A stretch of DNA of 10,570 nt, taken from assembly GCA_029935695.1 (NCBI GenBank), contig JAOZJV010000069.1, positions 1 to 10,570 on the forward strand, in the 5' to 3' direction. Below are positions 1 to 7,824 of this stretch, piece by piece. Numbering within the stretch: the stretch's first letter is position 1; every line of letters begins with the position of its first letter. This stretch comes from Candidatus Krumholzibacteriia bacterium (GTDB lineage: Bacteria; Krumholzibacteriota; Krumholzibacteriia; LZORAL124-64-63). A program made the position numbers and the translations under genes. A model generated the notes under the pieces. It did not search any database. It saw nothing but the letters and a program-made list of their open reading frames with translations, and was not told the DNA's origin.

Positions 1-800
1 TCTTCCACTGAAGGCGCATGACCGTTGACCTTATCACCAGGTTTGCATACAACCTTGTAACTGCCTCCGGAACGCACGACGCTCATTTGTTTTTCACCAG
101 GTGCAATAAGGATACGGCCGGGAATGACTGTGTCACCATCTGCGGCTTCCTTGACCTGCATGGGCACCAACTCATCCAGCCGTTCGGCAAAGAGCTTGGT
201 GAAGCCGGCCGGCATGTGTTGCACGACGACAACGCCCGGTGTGGTCACAGGGAACCCCTGAACCACTTCGCGAATAGCTTCGGTCCCGCCGGTGGATGCG
301 CCGATGACAATAACCTGGTTGGTGCTCGAGGCCAGAGGACGCTGCTCAGGTGGTTTGGCGGGGCCAGACGGCTTGCGGCCTTTCCACTGGGATACGTTGG
401 CTTTGGAGGCGATTTTTACCTTGGCGATCAGTTGCCCCATCATGGCCGACAAACCCTGGGCCAGATTGCTCTTGGGCTTGGTGACAAAATCCACCGCACC
501 AGCGCCAAGGGCTTCCAGGGTGATGCGCTGTCCCCGCTCCGTCAGAGCGCTGACCATCACCACCGGCAGAGGGAACTGAGGCATCAACTGCTTCAGAAAT
601 TCCACTCCGTCCATTCTGGGCATTTCCACGTCCAGAGTCAGAACATCCGGACGCAATTTCATGATTTTATCTTTGGCATTGAAAGGGTCGGTGGCGGTGC
701 CAACGACTTCGATGCCCGGGTCCATGTTCAGTCCGGTGGACAGGATTTCCCTGACCAGGGCTGAATCATCAACAACAAGAACTCGGATTGGATTTGCCAT
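1..800 (-). CDS. cheB: CheB chemotaxis protein-glutamate methylesterase (3' end beyond window)
   Basis: This is the chemotaxis response regulator that removes methyl groups from (and deamidates) receptor glutamates, giving adaptation once phosphorylated by CheA. My translation of the minus strand gives 266 open codons to the window edge; the full family length is about 350, so roughly the last quarter is missing. Residues 5-125 form a receiver domain with the acidic pair D11-D12, phospho-acceptor D57 (LTLDVEMPRMDG), S84 and K109 in VTKPK. A charged, proline-containing linker (about 135-160) leads to the methylesterase domain. There GASTGGTEAI carries the catalytic Ser169 and VVQHMP carries His195; the third catalytic residue, an Asp, would lie beyond the window. 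The ATG at 800 follows GAGGGA with a 6-nt gap and lies 22 nt after the cheW stop, so it is the last visible gene of the cheA-cheW-cheB operon. No cheR or cheY is visible. Identification is secure. Confidence 0.96.
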   Translation of the reverse strand, partial: MANPIRVLVVDDSALVREILSTGLNMDPGIEVVGTATDPFNAKDKIMKLRPDVLTLDVEMPRMDGVEFLKQLMPQFPLPVVMVSALTERGQRITLEALGAGAVDFVTKPKSNLAQGLSAMMGQLIAKVKIASKANVSQWKGRKPSGPAKPPEQRPLASSTNQVIVIGASTGGTEAIREVVQGFPVTTPGVVVVQHMPAGFTKLFAERLDELVPMQVKEAADGDTVIPGRILIAPGEKQMSVVRSGGSYKVVCKPGDKVNGHAPSVE

Positions 801-822
801 GCTCAGTCCCTCTCCATGGTGA

Positions 823-1341
823 TCAGTTCCACCCAGAATCCTCGGATGTTTTGATGTCCAAAAGTCGCTGGATATCGAGAAGTACGGTCACTGCTTCACC
901 ATCACGCCCAAGGCCGGTGATGTACTGGCCGCCGGTGGCACTGACTCCACCCTGAGGCGGAGGTGAGATATTGTCCTGGGTGATGACCCGAACCTCATTG
1001 ACCCGGTCCACAATCATGCCGATGGTCGAGGTTTCCAGAGTGACCACAACCACGCAGGTGCGATCATCGTATTCACCTTCGGTCAAGCCGAAGCGCAGAC
1101 GCACATCAATAACCGGCACCACATTGCCGCGCAGATTGATCATGCCTTTGACAAAGTGCGGTACATCAGGCACCACGGCGATGTCCTGCAATCCGACGAT
1201 CTCGGTCACGTGCATGATATCAATGCCGTAATCCTGGCCGTCAATTTCAAAAGTCATGAACCGGTCTTTCTGGGCATCTTCATAGAAATCGTCGTCCAGT
1301 TCATTATCCAAATCGTTTGCGTATTCCAAATCCTGAGCCAC
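823..1341 (-). CDS. cheW: CheW chemotaxis coupling protein
   Basis: This is a cytoplasmic adaptor that couples chemoreceptors to the CheA kinase in the signalling array. The 172-residue product has an unusually acidic N-terminal tail (about residues 3-25, rich in Asp and Glu). A single CheW domain follows (about 27-165). It includes FEIDGQDYGIDIMHVTEI, the conserved loop GMINLRGNVVPVIDVRLRFG (residues 66-85, with the conserved Arg71 equivalent), IGMIVDRVNEV and the C-terminal VTVLLDIQRLL strand and helix. The start is GTG, chosen because it lies 5 nt after a strong GGAGGT and no ATG lies near it in frame before residue 29. The gene begins 17 nt after the cheA stop and ends 22 nt before cheB, so it is co-transcribed with both. 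The length is normal for the family (about 150-175). The acidic tail is the only departure I see. Confidence 0.96.
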   Translation of the reverse strand: MAQDLEYANDLDNELDDDFYEDAQKDRFMTFEIDGQDYGIDIMHVTEIVGLQDIAVVPDVPHFVKGMINLRGNVVPVIDVRLRFGLTEGEYDDRTCVVVVTLETSTIGMIVDRVNEVRVITQDNISPPPQGGVSATGGQYITGLGRDGEAVTVLLDIQRLLDIKTSEDSGWN

Positions 1342-1346
1342 AATCG

Positions 1347-1352
1347 ACCTCC
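1347..1352 (-). promoter_or_regulatory. Shine-Dalgarno of cheW fixing a GTG start
   Basis: Minus-strand GGAGGT lies 5 nt before the GTG at 1341-1339, inside the 17-nt gap after the cheA stop codon. Its strength and spacing support GTG as the true initiator of CheW. The next in-frame ATG would remove the first 28 residues, including the start of the CheW fold. Confidence 0.7.
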
Positions 1353-1358
1353 GTTTTC

Positions 1359-3740
1359 CTATACCAAGGCCACAGGTGATGTGGCGGTATTGGCCAAAAT
1401 TGTGGCCACGTCAAGAATCAGACTGATGCGGCCGTCACCAAGGATGGTGCACCCGCTCACACCGTGGGGCGAACCCACGTAATCGGACAATCCTTTGACC
1501 ACCGTCTGCTGCTGGCCGAGAATTTCGTCCACAAAGAGAGCGGCGCTGAAGCCGTCATTCTCCACAACCACGAGAATGCCTTCGTCCAATTGATCGAACG
1601 AGGGCTCAATGCCATACATGTTGTGCATGCGAACCACAGGAATCATGTCGTCCCGCAGTTTGACCACTTCCACCCCGTCGGGAGTGGTGGTCACCTGAGC
1701 AGATGTTGGCCGGAATGCTTCCCGGATCGAAAGCAGCGGAATGTTGTAGGTGGATTTTCCCACCCGAACCAGCATGCCTTCGATGATGGCCATAGTCAGG
1801 GGAATGCGCATTTTGAACTGGCTTCCCTTGCCCATGGTGCTTTTGATATCCACTTTGCCGTTGATTTTTTCGATGTTCTTTTTGACCACATCCATGCCCA
1901 CGCCACGACCGGAAATTTCGGTCACGGCCGCAGCAGTGGAGAAGCCGGGTTCGAAAACCATTTTGAACACGTCTTCATCCCGCAGATCGCTGCCGTCGCC
2001 ATCCACCAGGCCTTTTTCAATGGCCTTGTTCAGAATGACTTCCCGCTTCATGCCTTTGCCATCATCACTGACGGTGATCCACACCTCTCCACTTTCGTGG
2101 CGGGCTTCGATGGTCACGGTCCCCGACTCTTTTTTGTCGGTTTCAGCGCGTTCTTCGGGATTTTCCAAGCCATGGTCAATGGCGTTGCGAACGATGTGCA
2201 CCAGGGGGTCAGAGATCATTTCGATCACTGTCTTGTCCACTTCAGTGTCTTCGCCCTTCAGCTCAAGGTTGACCTTTTTACCGGCTTTGATGCCGGTGTC
2301 ATGAACCAGGCGAACCATCTTTTTGAAGGTTCCGGAAAGAGGCACCATGCGCACGGACATGGCCACATCCTGCAGGTCGCTGGTGATGCGGCGCAAGTGG
2401 TGGGAAGCCTTCTCAAGGTTTTCAAACTCATGACCAATGAGGTCGGGATTGCGCGTGACCATAGCCTCGGCAATGACCAGCTCGCCCACCAGGTTCATGA
2501 GGGAATCGAGTTTTGAAATATCCACGCGGATGCTGCCGGATGCTTTTTTGGTGGCAGGTGCAGGGGCTGCCTTGGTGCCACTGCCTTTGGCGGCGGTGGC
2601 AGCAGCAGGCCTGGCTGCTGGAGCGGCAGGTGCCGGCTTGGGGACTGCGGCAACTGGCTCGGTTTTCAACTCGGCCGCAACCTCGGGCACAGCGGCAACC
2701 GGCGGTGCAGGCTCAGGTTTTTTCATCCCTGCCAGAGGAATAAATCCGGCCTTTTTCGGGGCTTGCGAAGGTGCAGGTGGGGTAGGGTTCGGAGCAGCGG
2801 ATTCACCCTGAAGAAAGGCATCCAATTGTCCCTGGAGGACCTCAAGTGGGGCTGCATCACATTCTCCATCGTCCCCCAGCTCGCCCACGGCTTTTCGCAA
2901 GGCATCCACCACGGCAAGGAAAATGGTCAAAGCCTTTTCATCAGCTTCGATTTCACCCTCCACCACTTTTTCCAAAGTGGATTCGGTTTTATGCGTCAGT
3001 TTTTCCAGATGGGTGTAGCCCATGAAGCCGGAATTGCCCTTGAAGCTGTGCAGACAGCGAAGTGCTTCGGCCAGATCGACATCATCGGCATTACCGTTCA
3101 GCGCCGATAGCAAATCCTGTTCAGAAGAGTCCAGAAGTTCTTCGGCCTCTTCCATGTATTTGGCGTGCATCTCGGGAGTGATTTTGATTGCGGGAAAACT
3201 GGGCCCCTCATCCACTTCAGGTTCTGGATCTGAGGGAACAACCTCAGCCACCACAGGAGCTTCAACCTCTGCAATGACTTCCGGCTGGGCAGGAGCGCTG
3301 CCGGGATTCAGTTTAGCCTCGATGGAAACCTGCAACCGGCCCACCAATTCATCCACTTCAACGGTAAAAGTATCGTCCTTGCCGGACTCCACCAAATCGG
3401 CCATGGTTTTGCGCAAAAGATCGATGGTCTGCAGCAGCAGAGTCACATCCGGACCTTCCAGACGGGCCTGTTCCTTGCGAAAAATATCCAGCAGGTTTTC
3501 GGCTCTATGCGTCAATTTGACGATGCAATTCAACTCCAGGAAACCCGCGCTTCCCTTCATGGAATGAAATAGCCTGAAAATGCTGTTGATGGTCTCCAGG
3601 TCAACCAGACCATCTGCCGTTGAACTCTGTTCCAACTCAACGAGTTGGGGCTCAACGTCATCCATCATTTCTCCGCCTTCTTCGACAAAAGCTTCAAAAA
3701 TTTCAAGATCTCCATCATCAATCACGGCATAGCTCCCCAT
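1359..3740 (-). CDS. cheA: CheA chemotaxis histidine kinase with two HPt domains
   Basis: This is the central chemotaxis kinase, which autophosphorylates on HPt histidines and passes phosphate to CheY and CheB. The 793-residue protein has two HPt (P1-like) domains. HPt-1 is about residues 10-120 with LFHSMKGSAGF (His59). HPt-2 is about 187-290 with LHSFKGNSGF (His231). Both keep the HxxKGxxG signature. An Ala/Pro/Lys linker (about 312-402) follows, with no recognisable P2 domain. Next are the P3 dimerisation helices (about 403-480), a P4 ATPase domain (N box HIVRNAIDH 515-523, G1 DDGKGM 559-564, G2 GRGVGMDVV 611-619, GKGSQFK 637-643) and a CheW-like P5 domain (about 650-790). No receiver domain is attached. 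The ATG at 3740 is directly preceded by an in-frame TAA and has no Shine-Dalgarno. A GTG at 3725 (codon 6) is preceded by GGGGAG at 7 nt and may be the true start. It leads the operon with cheW and cheB. Confidence 0.95.
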   Translation of the reverse strand: MGSYAVIDDGDLEIFEAFVEEGGEMMDDVEPQLVELEQSSTADGLVDLETINSIFRLFHSMKGSAGFLELNCIVKLTHRAENLLDIFRKEQARLEGPDVTLLLQTIDLLRKTMADLVESGKDDTFTVEVDELVGRLQVSIEAKLNPGSAPAQPEVIAEVEAPVVAEVVPSDPEPEVDEGPSFPAIKITPEMHAKYMEEAEELLDSSEQDLLSALNGNADDVDLAEALRCLHSFKGNSGFMGYTHLEKLTHKTESTLEKVVEGEIEADEKALTIFLAVVDALRKAVGELGDDGECDAAPLEVLQGQLDAFLQGESAAPNPTPPAPSQAPKKAGFIPLAGMKKPEPAPPVAAVPEVAAELKTEPVAAVPKPAPAAPAARPAAATAAKGSGTKAAPAPATKKASGSIRVDISKLDSLMNLVGELVIAEAMVTRNPDLIGHEFENLEKASHHLRRITSDLQDVAMSVRMVPLSGTFKKMVRLVHDTGIKAGKKVNLELKGEDTEVDKTVIEMISDPLVHIVRNAIDHGLENPEERAETDKKESGTVTIEARHESGEVWITVSDDGKGMKREVILNKAIEKGLVDGDGSDLRDEDVFKMVFEPGFSTAAAVTEISGRGVGMDVVKKNIEKINGKVDIKSTMGKGSQFKMRIPLTMAIIEGMLVRVGKSTYNIPLLSIREAFRPTSAQVTTTPDGVEVVKLRDDMIPVVRMHNMYGIEPSFDQLDEGILVVVENDGFSAALFVDEILGQQQTVVKGLSDYVGSPHGVSGCTILGDGRISLILDVATILANTATSPVALV

Positions 3741-3758
3741 TTAAATTTCTGTTGATCA

Positions 3759-3781
3759 CCGGGGGGCATTGGGCCTCCCGG
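3759..3781 (-). other. GC-rich hairpin in the cheA leader
   Basis: Reading the minus strand, arm CCGGGAGGC (3781-3773) can pair with GCCCCCCGG (3767-3759) around the loop CCAAT. This gives a 9-position stem with a single A-C mismatch. It ends 18 nt before the cheA ATG. No T run follows it, so it does not look like an intrinsic terminator of the upstream peptidase gene. A role in translation or mRNA stability is possible but not shown. Confidence 0.5.
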
Positions 3782-3802
3782 GTACAGGGTTTCATGGGGA
3801 TT

Positions 3803-3829
3803 GATTCGGTTGGAAAACGTCAGACTTAA
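3803..3829 (-). promoter_or_regulatory. Weak sigma-28 (FliA)-like promoter candidate before cheA
   Basis: TTAAGTCT, an 11-nt spacer, then ACCGAATC resembles the flagellar sigma factor consensus TAAAGTTT-N11-GCCGATAA. The first box matches at 6 of 8 positions. The second matches at 4 of 8, including the CCGA core. It lies just after the peptidase stop codon and about 63 nt before the cheA ATG, where a promoter for the che operon would be expected. The match is poor enough to arise by chance, and I found no better sigma-70 match in this gap. Confidence 0.2.
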
Positions 3830-3835
3830 TAAATA

Positions 3836-5845
3836 TTAATGAAGAACCGTGATTTTTAAAACCGAGCGAAGCCCTTCGATCTCCATGGTTGCCCAGTAAA
3901 TACCAGCAGCCACCAGGGCTCCCGAATCATCTTTTTCATTCCATACATATTCGTTGAAACCAGGATCCGGTTGGACCTGTCCCAGGTCACGATAAGCCAC
4001 TTCCCGACCCTTGGCGTCGTAAATGCGCACCACCACCGCCGAAGTTTCCTCCAAATGGTAGCGCAGGTACACATAATGATCGATGGAGGGATTGGGGTAG
4101 GCCAGGAACATGCCCACGGCCTGGCCTGAACTGGATGAAGGGTTCCACAAAACACTGGCTTCAGGATCCAGAACCACCGAGACCACAGGAGCAGAGAGCT
4201 CGAAAATGGCTGATGCGGTGCGGCCAATCAGGTGAATACTAAAATTCTCCACCCCTGCCGTGGTCGTCACCACCACCGGAAAAATATTGTTGAAGAGCCT
4301 GTCCTGAACCTGTCTGAGAGAAATTTCCAGCCTGGTTTCGGCTCCGGCATCGCCATCTGCCACCTGGTAATCGAATACAATTTCCGGGTTGTAGTTGGTT
4401 TCAAGATAAGGCCAGAAAAAACTGTCCAACTGCTGACCTGAAAAACTCTCGGCCAGGGTGATGAATTCTTCGGTGGTGACGGTGCCTCCGGGACGGCCCC
4501 CACCATTGGCCCAATCCTGAACCAGGGCAAAGAATGCCGTATCTCCCATGCGCTCACGCAACATGTGCAGAATCCAGGATCCCTTGTCATAGATCACCCG
4601 ACCGGGAAAGACCGGCACCGGATCGTAGACGGGTCCCTGAAAAGCCCAGGTGGCATCGTCACGCCAGAAGTCGAGATAGGCCAGATAGTCTTCCCGCCCA
4701 CCTTTGTGTTCCTGCCACAGAGCCTCCGTGTAGGTGGCAAACCCTTCGTTCAGCCAGATATCGGCCCAGGTGTGAGGCGTCAGGCTGTCACCAAACCACT
4801 GGTGGCCCAGCTCATGCACAATGAGCCAATCCCGGGAACCGTCACCGCGGATGGAGCGGTGGCCAATGCTGGTCACCGTGGTGTGCTCCATGGCCCCGGA
4901 CCACAGAAACTCTGCATGCCCATATTTTTCACCCTGGAACGGGTAGGACCCAAAGTGGCCCTCACAAAATTCCATCATTTCGCACATGGGGGCAAAATCC
5001 ACCAGCGCATCGTCATAATCCAAAGGAAAAACCCAATGCCGCAAAGGAATGCTGGAGCCATGAGGGGTGTCGCACTGTTCAGCCTGAAGCAGATAGTTGC
5101 TGACCGCCACCGAGACCAGATAGGTGGGCATGGGATAAGCTTCGCTCCAGTGGTAGGTCTTCCAGCCTGGTTCGGCGGGCTCTTCCAAAATGAGGGTTCC
5201 GTTGGAGACAGCCACCAGTGTATCGGGCACGGTGATGCTGACGGAACTGAAAGCCTTGTCATCGGGACGGTCTTTGCACGGCCACCAGTACTTGGCGTAG
5301 GCCGGTTCACTCATGCTGGCAACGCAGGGCGCATCATCCTGATTGGTCCGGTACATCAGCCCCCGATCACCATGTGGTTCCCGGGGATTTCCCGAATACT
5401 CCACCACCAGGGAATCAACCTGACCACTGCTCAGCGCGGCGGGCAGTTGAACGACCACCGAGTCACCGTCCATTTGAGTGAATTCCAGCTCGCTCCCATG
5501 ATAAACAACCCGATCAATACCCAACTGGGTGTCCAAATCGAACACAAAGTCCTGAAAATCAGGCACCAGGGCGGAAAATTTCATTTGAACGGTGCCTTCA
5601 AGGCTGGCTTCGGCTGGATTGATGCGCAGATCCAAACTGTAGCGCAGAACATCATAGTTGGCACTTTGGGCAGCGGCATCGCCCAGGCTTCCGTCTTTAT
5701 CACCGGGTGATGTTTTGGTGGACTCAAAACGCTGGCGATTTAATTGGTGCAACCCGCCTTGATCCTGGGCCATGGCCCCTGCAGCCATCAGGTTCAAACC
5801 CAAAAACAGGCAAAACATTCTGGAAATACTCACTGGTGACACCAT
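3836..5845 (-). CDS. Secreted M1-family zinc metallopeptidase with C-terminal FlgD-like domain
   Basis: This is a predicted exported aminopeptidase of the gluzincin M1 family. With the ATG at 5845 the product has 669 residues. A signal peptide (MVSPVSISR, a hydrophobic run to about 22, then AMA^Q) is followed by the M1 N-terminal beta domain (WWPCKDRPDDKA). Next come the exopeptidase loop GAMEH (317-321), zinc site HELGH (H344, E345, H348), third ligand E367 in LNEGFATY, and Tyr419 in YDKGSW, the likely transition-state tyrosine. Spacing fits HExxH-x18-E. The GAMEN loop has His for Asn, a change I believe is common among secreted bacterial members. The last 92 residues (578-669) form a FlgD-Ig/T9SS-type tail (YPNP, IYDAKGREV, VWNEKDDSG, AAGIYW, ending KITVLH). 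The frame is open up to a TTG at 5884, but the ATG gives a better signal peptide. It lies 91 nt after cysE and 95 nt before cheA, so operon membership is uncertain. The substrate cannot be read from sequence. Confidence 0.9.
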   Translation of the reverse strand: MVSPVSISRMFCLFLGLNLMAAGAMAQDQGGLHQLNRQRFESTKTSPGDKDGSLGDAAAQSANYDVLRYSLDLRINPAEASLEGTVQMKFSALVPDFQDFVFDLDTQLGIDRVVYHGSELEFTQMDGDSVVVQLPAALSSGQVDSLVVEYSGNPREPHGDRGLMYRTNQDDAPCVASMSEPAYAKYWWPCKDRPDDKAFSSVSITVPDTLVAVSNGTLILEEPAEPGWKTYHWSEAYPMPTYLVSVAVSNYLLQAEQCDTPHGSSIPLRHWVFPLDYDDALVDFAPMCEMMEFCEGHFGSYPFQGEKYGHAEFLWSGAMEHTTVTSIGHRSIRGDGSRDWLIVHELGHQWFGDSLTPHTWADIWLNEGFATYTEALWQEHKGGREDYLAYLDFWRDDATWAFQGPVYDPVPVFPGRVIYDKGSWILHMLRERMGDTAFFALVQDWANGGGRPGGTVTTEEFITLAESFSGQQLDSFFWPYLETNYNPEIVFDYQVADGDAGAETRLEISLRQVQDRLFNNIFPVVVTTTAGVENFSIHLIGRTASAIFELSAPVVSVVLDPEASVLWNPSSSSGQAVGMFLAYPNPSIDHYVYLRYHLEETSAVVVRIYDAKGREVAYRDLGQVQPDPGFNEYVWNEKDDSGALVAAGIYWATMEIEGLRSVLKITVLH

Positions 5846-5936
5846 GGTCGGGAAAGCCTCTTTCAGAAAAAAATTGCTCTGCAAAGTTCAGCCTGAGAAA
5901 CGTAACACAGGAGCCAACCTAAAAGCCAGCCCTGCA

Positions 5937-6863
5937 TCATCCTGCACCGGAAACAACCTGCTGGCCGGCCGGCACCGATTTTGTGATCCAGGTCCCGCCT
6001 CCAATGACAGCGCCTTCGCCAATGACGGTGTCGCCTCCCAGAATGGTGGCGTTGGCATAAATGGTGACGCCGTCGGCCAGAGTGGGATGCCTTTTCCCAC
6101 CTTTGACAAGACTGCCGTCATCATTGCGGGAAAAACTGAGAGCCCCCAGAGTAACGCTCTGATAAATTTTCACATGCTCGCCGATTTCCGTGGTCTCACC
6201 AATGACCACACCGGTGCCGTGATCCATGAAAAAATACTTGCCGATGGTGGCCCCCGGATGAATATCCACCCCGGTTTTCTGATGGGCCCATTCGTTCATG
6301 ATGCGTGGCAGCAGAGGCACCCCCATGCGGTACAGGGGATGTGCCAGCCGGTGCACCGCGATGGCCTGCACGCCGGGATAACAGAGAATGATTTCTTCAA
6401 TGTTGGCCGCCGCGGGATCACCTTCATAGGCTGCCGTCACATCGGTGTCCAGCAGTTGCCGAATGACAGGCAACTGCTCCAGATATTCCAGGGAAGTGCG
6501 GCGCGCCATGGTTTTCAGGGTGGCGGCCCAATCTGCAGTGGGTTCAACATCCCACAAGGAAGTACAATGGCATTTCTTTTTGTAACAGAAGACCAGGGTT
6601 TGTTCGATCATGTCGGCCAGATGCCGGTTCAGCAAATCCAGGCGGGCCCCCAGCAACAATTCCAGATCCGCATCGCGGGGCACGGGATCTCCATGATAGC
6701 CCGGGAAAATAATGGCCAGAAGTTCTTCCAGAATAGCGACCACCGCCGGCTGGGATGGCAGGTCTTTTTCACCCAGCCGGTTGATGCCGCCCAGGTCCTG
6801 ATAACTGCCGGCCATGCTGGATGTTAATTTTCTCAGCCGGTCCACCCGGTTTTCATTGGTCAT
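5937..6863 (-). CDS. cysE: Serine O-acetyltransferase (EpsC/CysE type)
   Basis: It transfers acetyl from acetyl-CoA to L-serine, giving O-acetylserine, the substrate of the adjacent CysK; it acts in the cytoplasm. The 308-residue protein has a long helical N-terminal part (about 1-165), a linking helical region with VHRLAHPLYR (His171), and a left-handed beta-helix C-terminal domain. That domain has IHPGATIG (His202), MDHGTGVVIGETTEIG (D214, H215) and the closing turns ATILGG, VIGEGAVIGGG and WITKSVPAG. The long N-terminal region matches the EpsC-type subfamily rather than compact E. coli CysE. The protein stops only eight residues after PAG (ending VVSGAG), so the C-terminal tail with terminal Ile that inserts into CysK is absent. 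AAGGA lies 8 nt before the ATG at 6863; an adjacent GTG at 6866 is possible. It follows cysK by 22 nt, so the two are co-transcribed. Confidence 0.94.
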   Translation of the reverse strand: MTNENRVDRLRKLTSSMAGSYQDLGGINRLGEKDLPSQPAVVAILEELLAIIFPGYHGDPVPRDADLELLLGARLDLLNRHLADMIEQTLVFCYKKKCHCTSLWDVEPTADWAATLKTMARRTSLEYLEQLPVIRQLLDTDVTAAYEGDPAAANIEEIILCYPGVQAIAVHRLAHPLYRMGVPLLPRIMNEWAHQKTGVDIHPGATIGKYFFMDHGTGVVIGETTEIGEHVKIYQSVTLGALSFSRNDDGSLVKGGKRHPTLADGVTIYANATILGGDTVIGEGAVIGGGTWITKSVPAGQQVVSGAG

Positions 6864-6885
6864 CACATCGTTCCTTGCCCATTGA

Positions 6886-7821
6886 TCAATTCATGAATTC
6901 AGAAAAAAGATCGGTGGAGAGATAGCGTTCTCCAAAATCAGGAAGCATCACCACCATGCGCTTGCCCGCCAGGGAATCATCGGCGGCAACCTGCAGGGCG
7001 GCCACCAGAGCTGCACCCGAAGAAATACCAATGAAAAGGCCTTCTTCACTAGCTGCCCGGCGGGCCATGAAAATGGCATCGTCGTTGGTCACGGTGATCA
7101 CTTCATCGATCAGCCTGGTGTCCAGATTGTCCGGAATGAAACCCGCCCCGATGCCCATGATTTTGTGCGGGCCGGACTTTCCTCCGGAAATCACTGGTGA
7201 GGCTTCGGGTTCCACCGCCACAATCTTGAGGTCGGGATTCCACGTGCGCAACTGACCGCCGCAACCGGACAGGGTGCCGCCGGTGCCCACGCCCGCCACC
7301 AGCACATCAATGCGACCATCGGTGGCCTCCCAGATTTCCCGGGCGGTGCCACGGCGGTGGGCATCAGGGTTGGCCGGGTTGCTGAATTGATCCGGCATGA
7401 AAGCTCCAGGTGTTGATTCCACCAATTGCCGGGCCCGCTCCATAGATCCTTTCATGCCCAGGGACGCCTCAGTCAGAACCAAAGTGGCTCCCAGGGCCTT
7501 GAGCACCGCGCGGCGCTCCAGAGACATACTTTCAGGCATCACCAGAGTGATATCAAATCCCTCGGCAGCGCAGGCAAAAGCCAGACCGATACCTGTGTTG
7601 CCACTGGTCGCTTCAATGACCCGACCGCCAGGTTGCAGAAGCCCATCGTCCACTGCTTGCTCGAGCATGGCCACCCCAATGCGGTCCTTGACGCTGCCCA
7701 TGGGGTTGAACGATTCGAGCTTGGCCAGAATTTCAACTTTTGTTTTGTTGAGCCGATTCAGCCGAACCAGAGGTGTGTCGCCCGTCAGCTGGGCGATGTT
7801 GTCATAAATTTTTCTTCTCAT
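6886..7821 (-). CDS. cysK: Cysteine synthase A (O-acetylserine sulfhydrylase)
   Basis: This is a PLP enzyme that joins O-acetylserine and sulfide to make L-cysteine in the cytoplasm. The 311-residue length is standard for CysK. Visible signatures are NPMGSVKDR with the PLP Schiff-base Lys45, the substrate loop TSGNTG (72-77), MPESMSLERR, the phosphate-binding loop GVGTGGT (177-183), VEPEASPVISGG, PHKIMGIGAGFIP, and ISSGA (266-270) holding the PLP ring nitrogen. PDFGERYLST lies near the C terminus. The pattern fits CysK rather than cystathionine beta-synthase or CysM. The ATG at 7821 has GGAAGG 4 nt upstream, and that sequence lies inside a small inverted repeat. The gene starts 38 nt after the potassium channel gene and is followed 22 nt later by cysE, which supplies its substrate. 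No key residue is missing. Confidence 0.96.
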   Translation of the reverse strand: MRRKIYDNIAQLTGDTPLVRLNRLNKTKVEILAKLESFNPMGSVKDRIGVAMLEQAVDDGLLQPGGRVIEATSGNTGIGLAFACAAEGFDITLVMPESMSLERRAVLKALGATLVLTEASLGMKGSMERARQLVESTPGAFMPDQFSNPANPDAHRRGTAREIWEATDGRIDVLVAGVGTGGTLSGCGGQLRTWNPDLKIVAVEPEASPVISGGKSGPHKIMGIGAGFIPDNLDTRLIDEVITVTNDDAIFMARRAASEEGLFIGISSGAALVAALQVAADDSLAGKRMVVMLPDFGERYLSTDLFSEFMN

Positions 7822-7824
7822 GGC

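Noticed and set aside
18..764. Long plus-strand reading frame opposite cheB (and similar long frames at 1464-2516 and 4565-5710).
   Set aside because: Each is a mirror of a well-recognised minus-strand gene (cheB, cheA, M1 peptidase). Translations are His/Gly/Gln-rich with no recognisable domain, as expected for antisense frames in GC-rich coding DNA.
2530..2810. Low-complexity Ala/Pro repeats in cheA as a possible tandem repeat or frameshift.
   Set aside because: The frame is continuous and the composition is what is expected for a flexible inter-domain linker in CheA; there is no regular repeat unit.
4883..4897. GAMEH instead of GAMEN in the M1 peptidase exopeptidase motif.
   Set aside because: To my knowledge His at this position is common among secreted bacterial M1 proteins, so it is not an anomaly. 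The zinc ligands and Tyr are intact.
5866..5892. Possible intrinsic terminator between cysE and the peptidase: TTGC-AGA-GCAA followed by seven T on the minus strand.
   Set aside because: The stem has only four base pairs with two A-T pairs, which is too weak to call a terminator. The T run alone is not enough.
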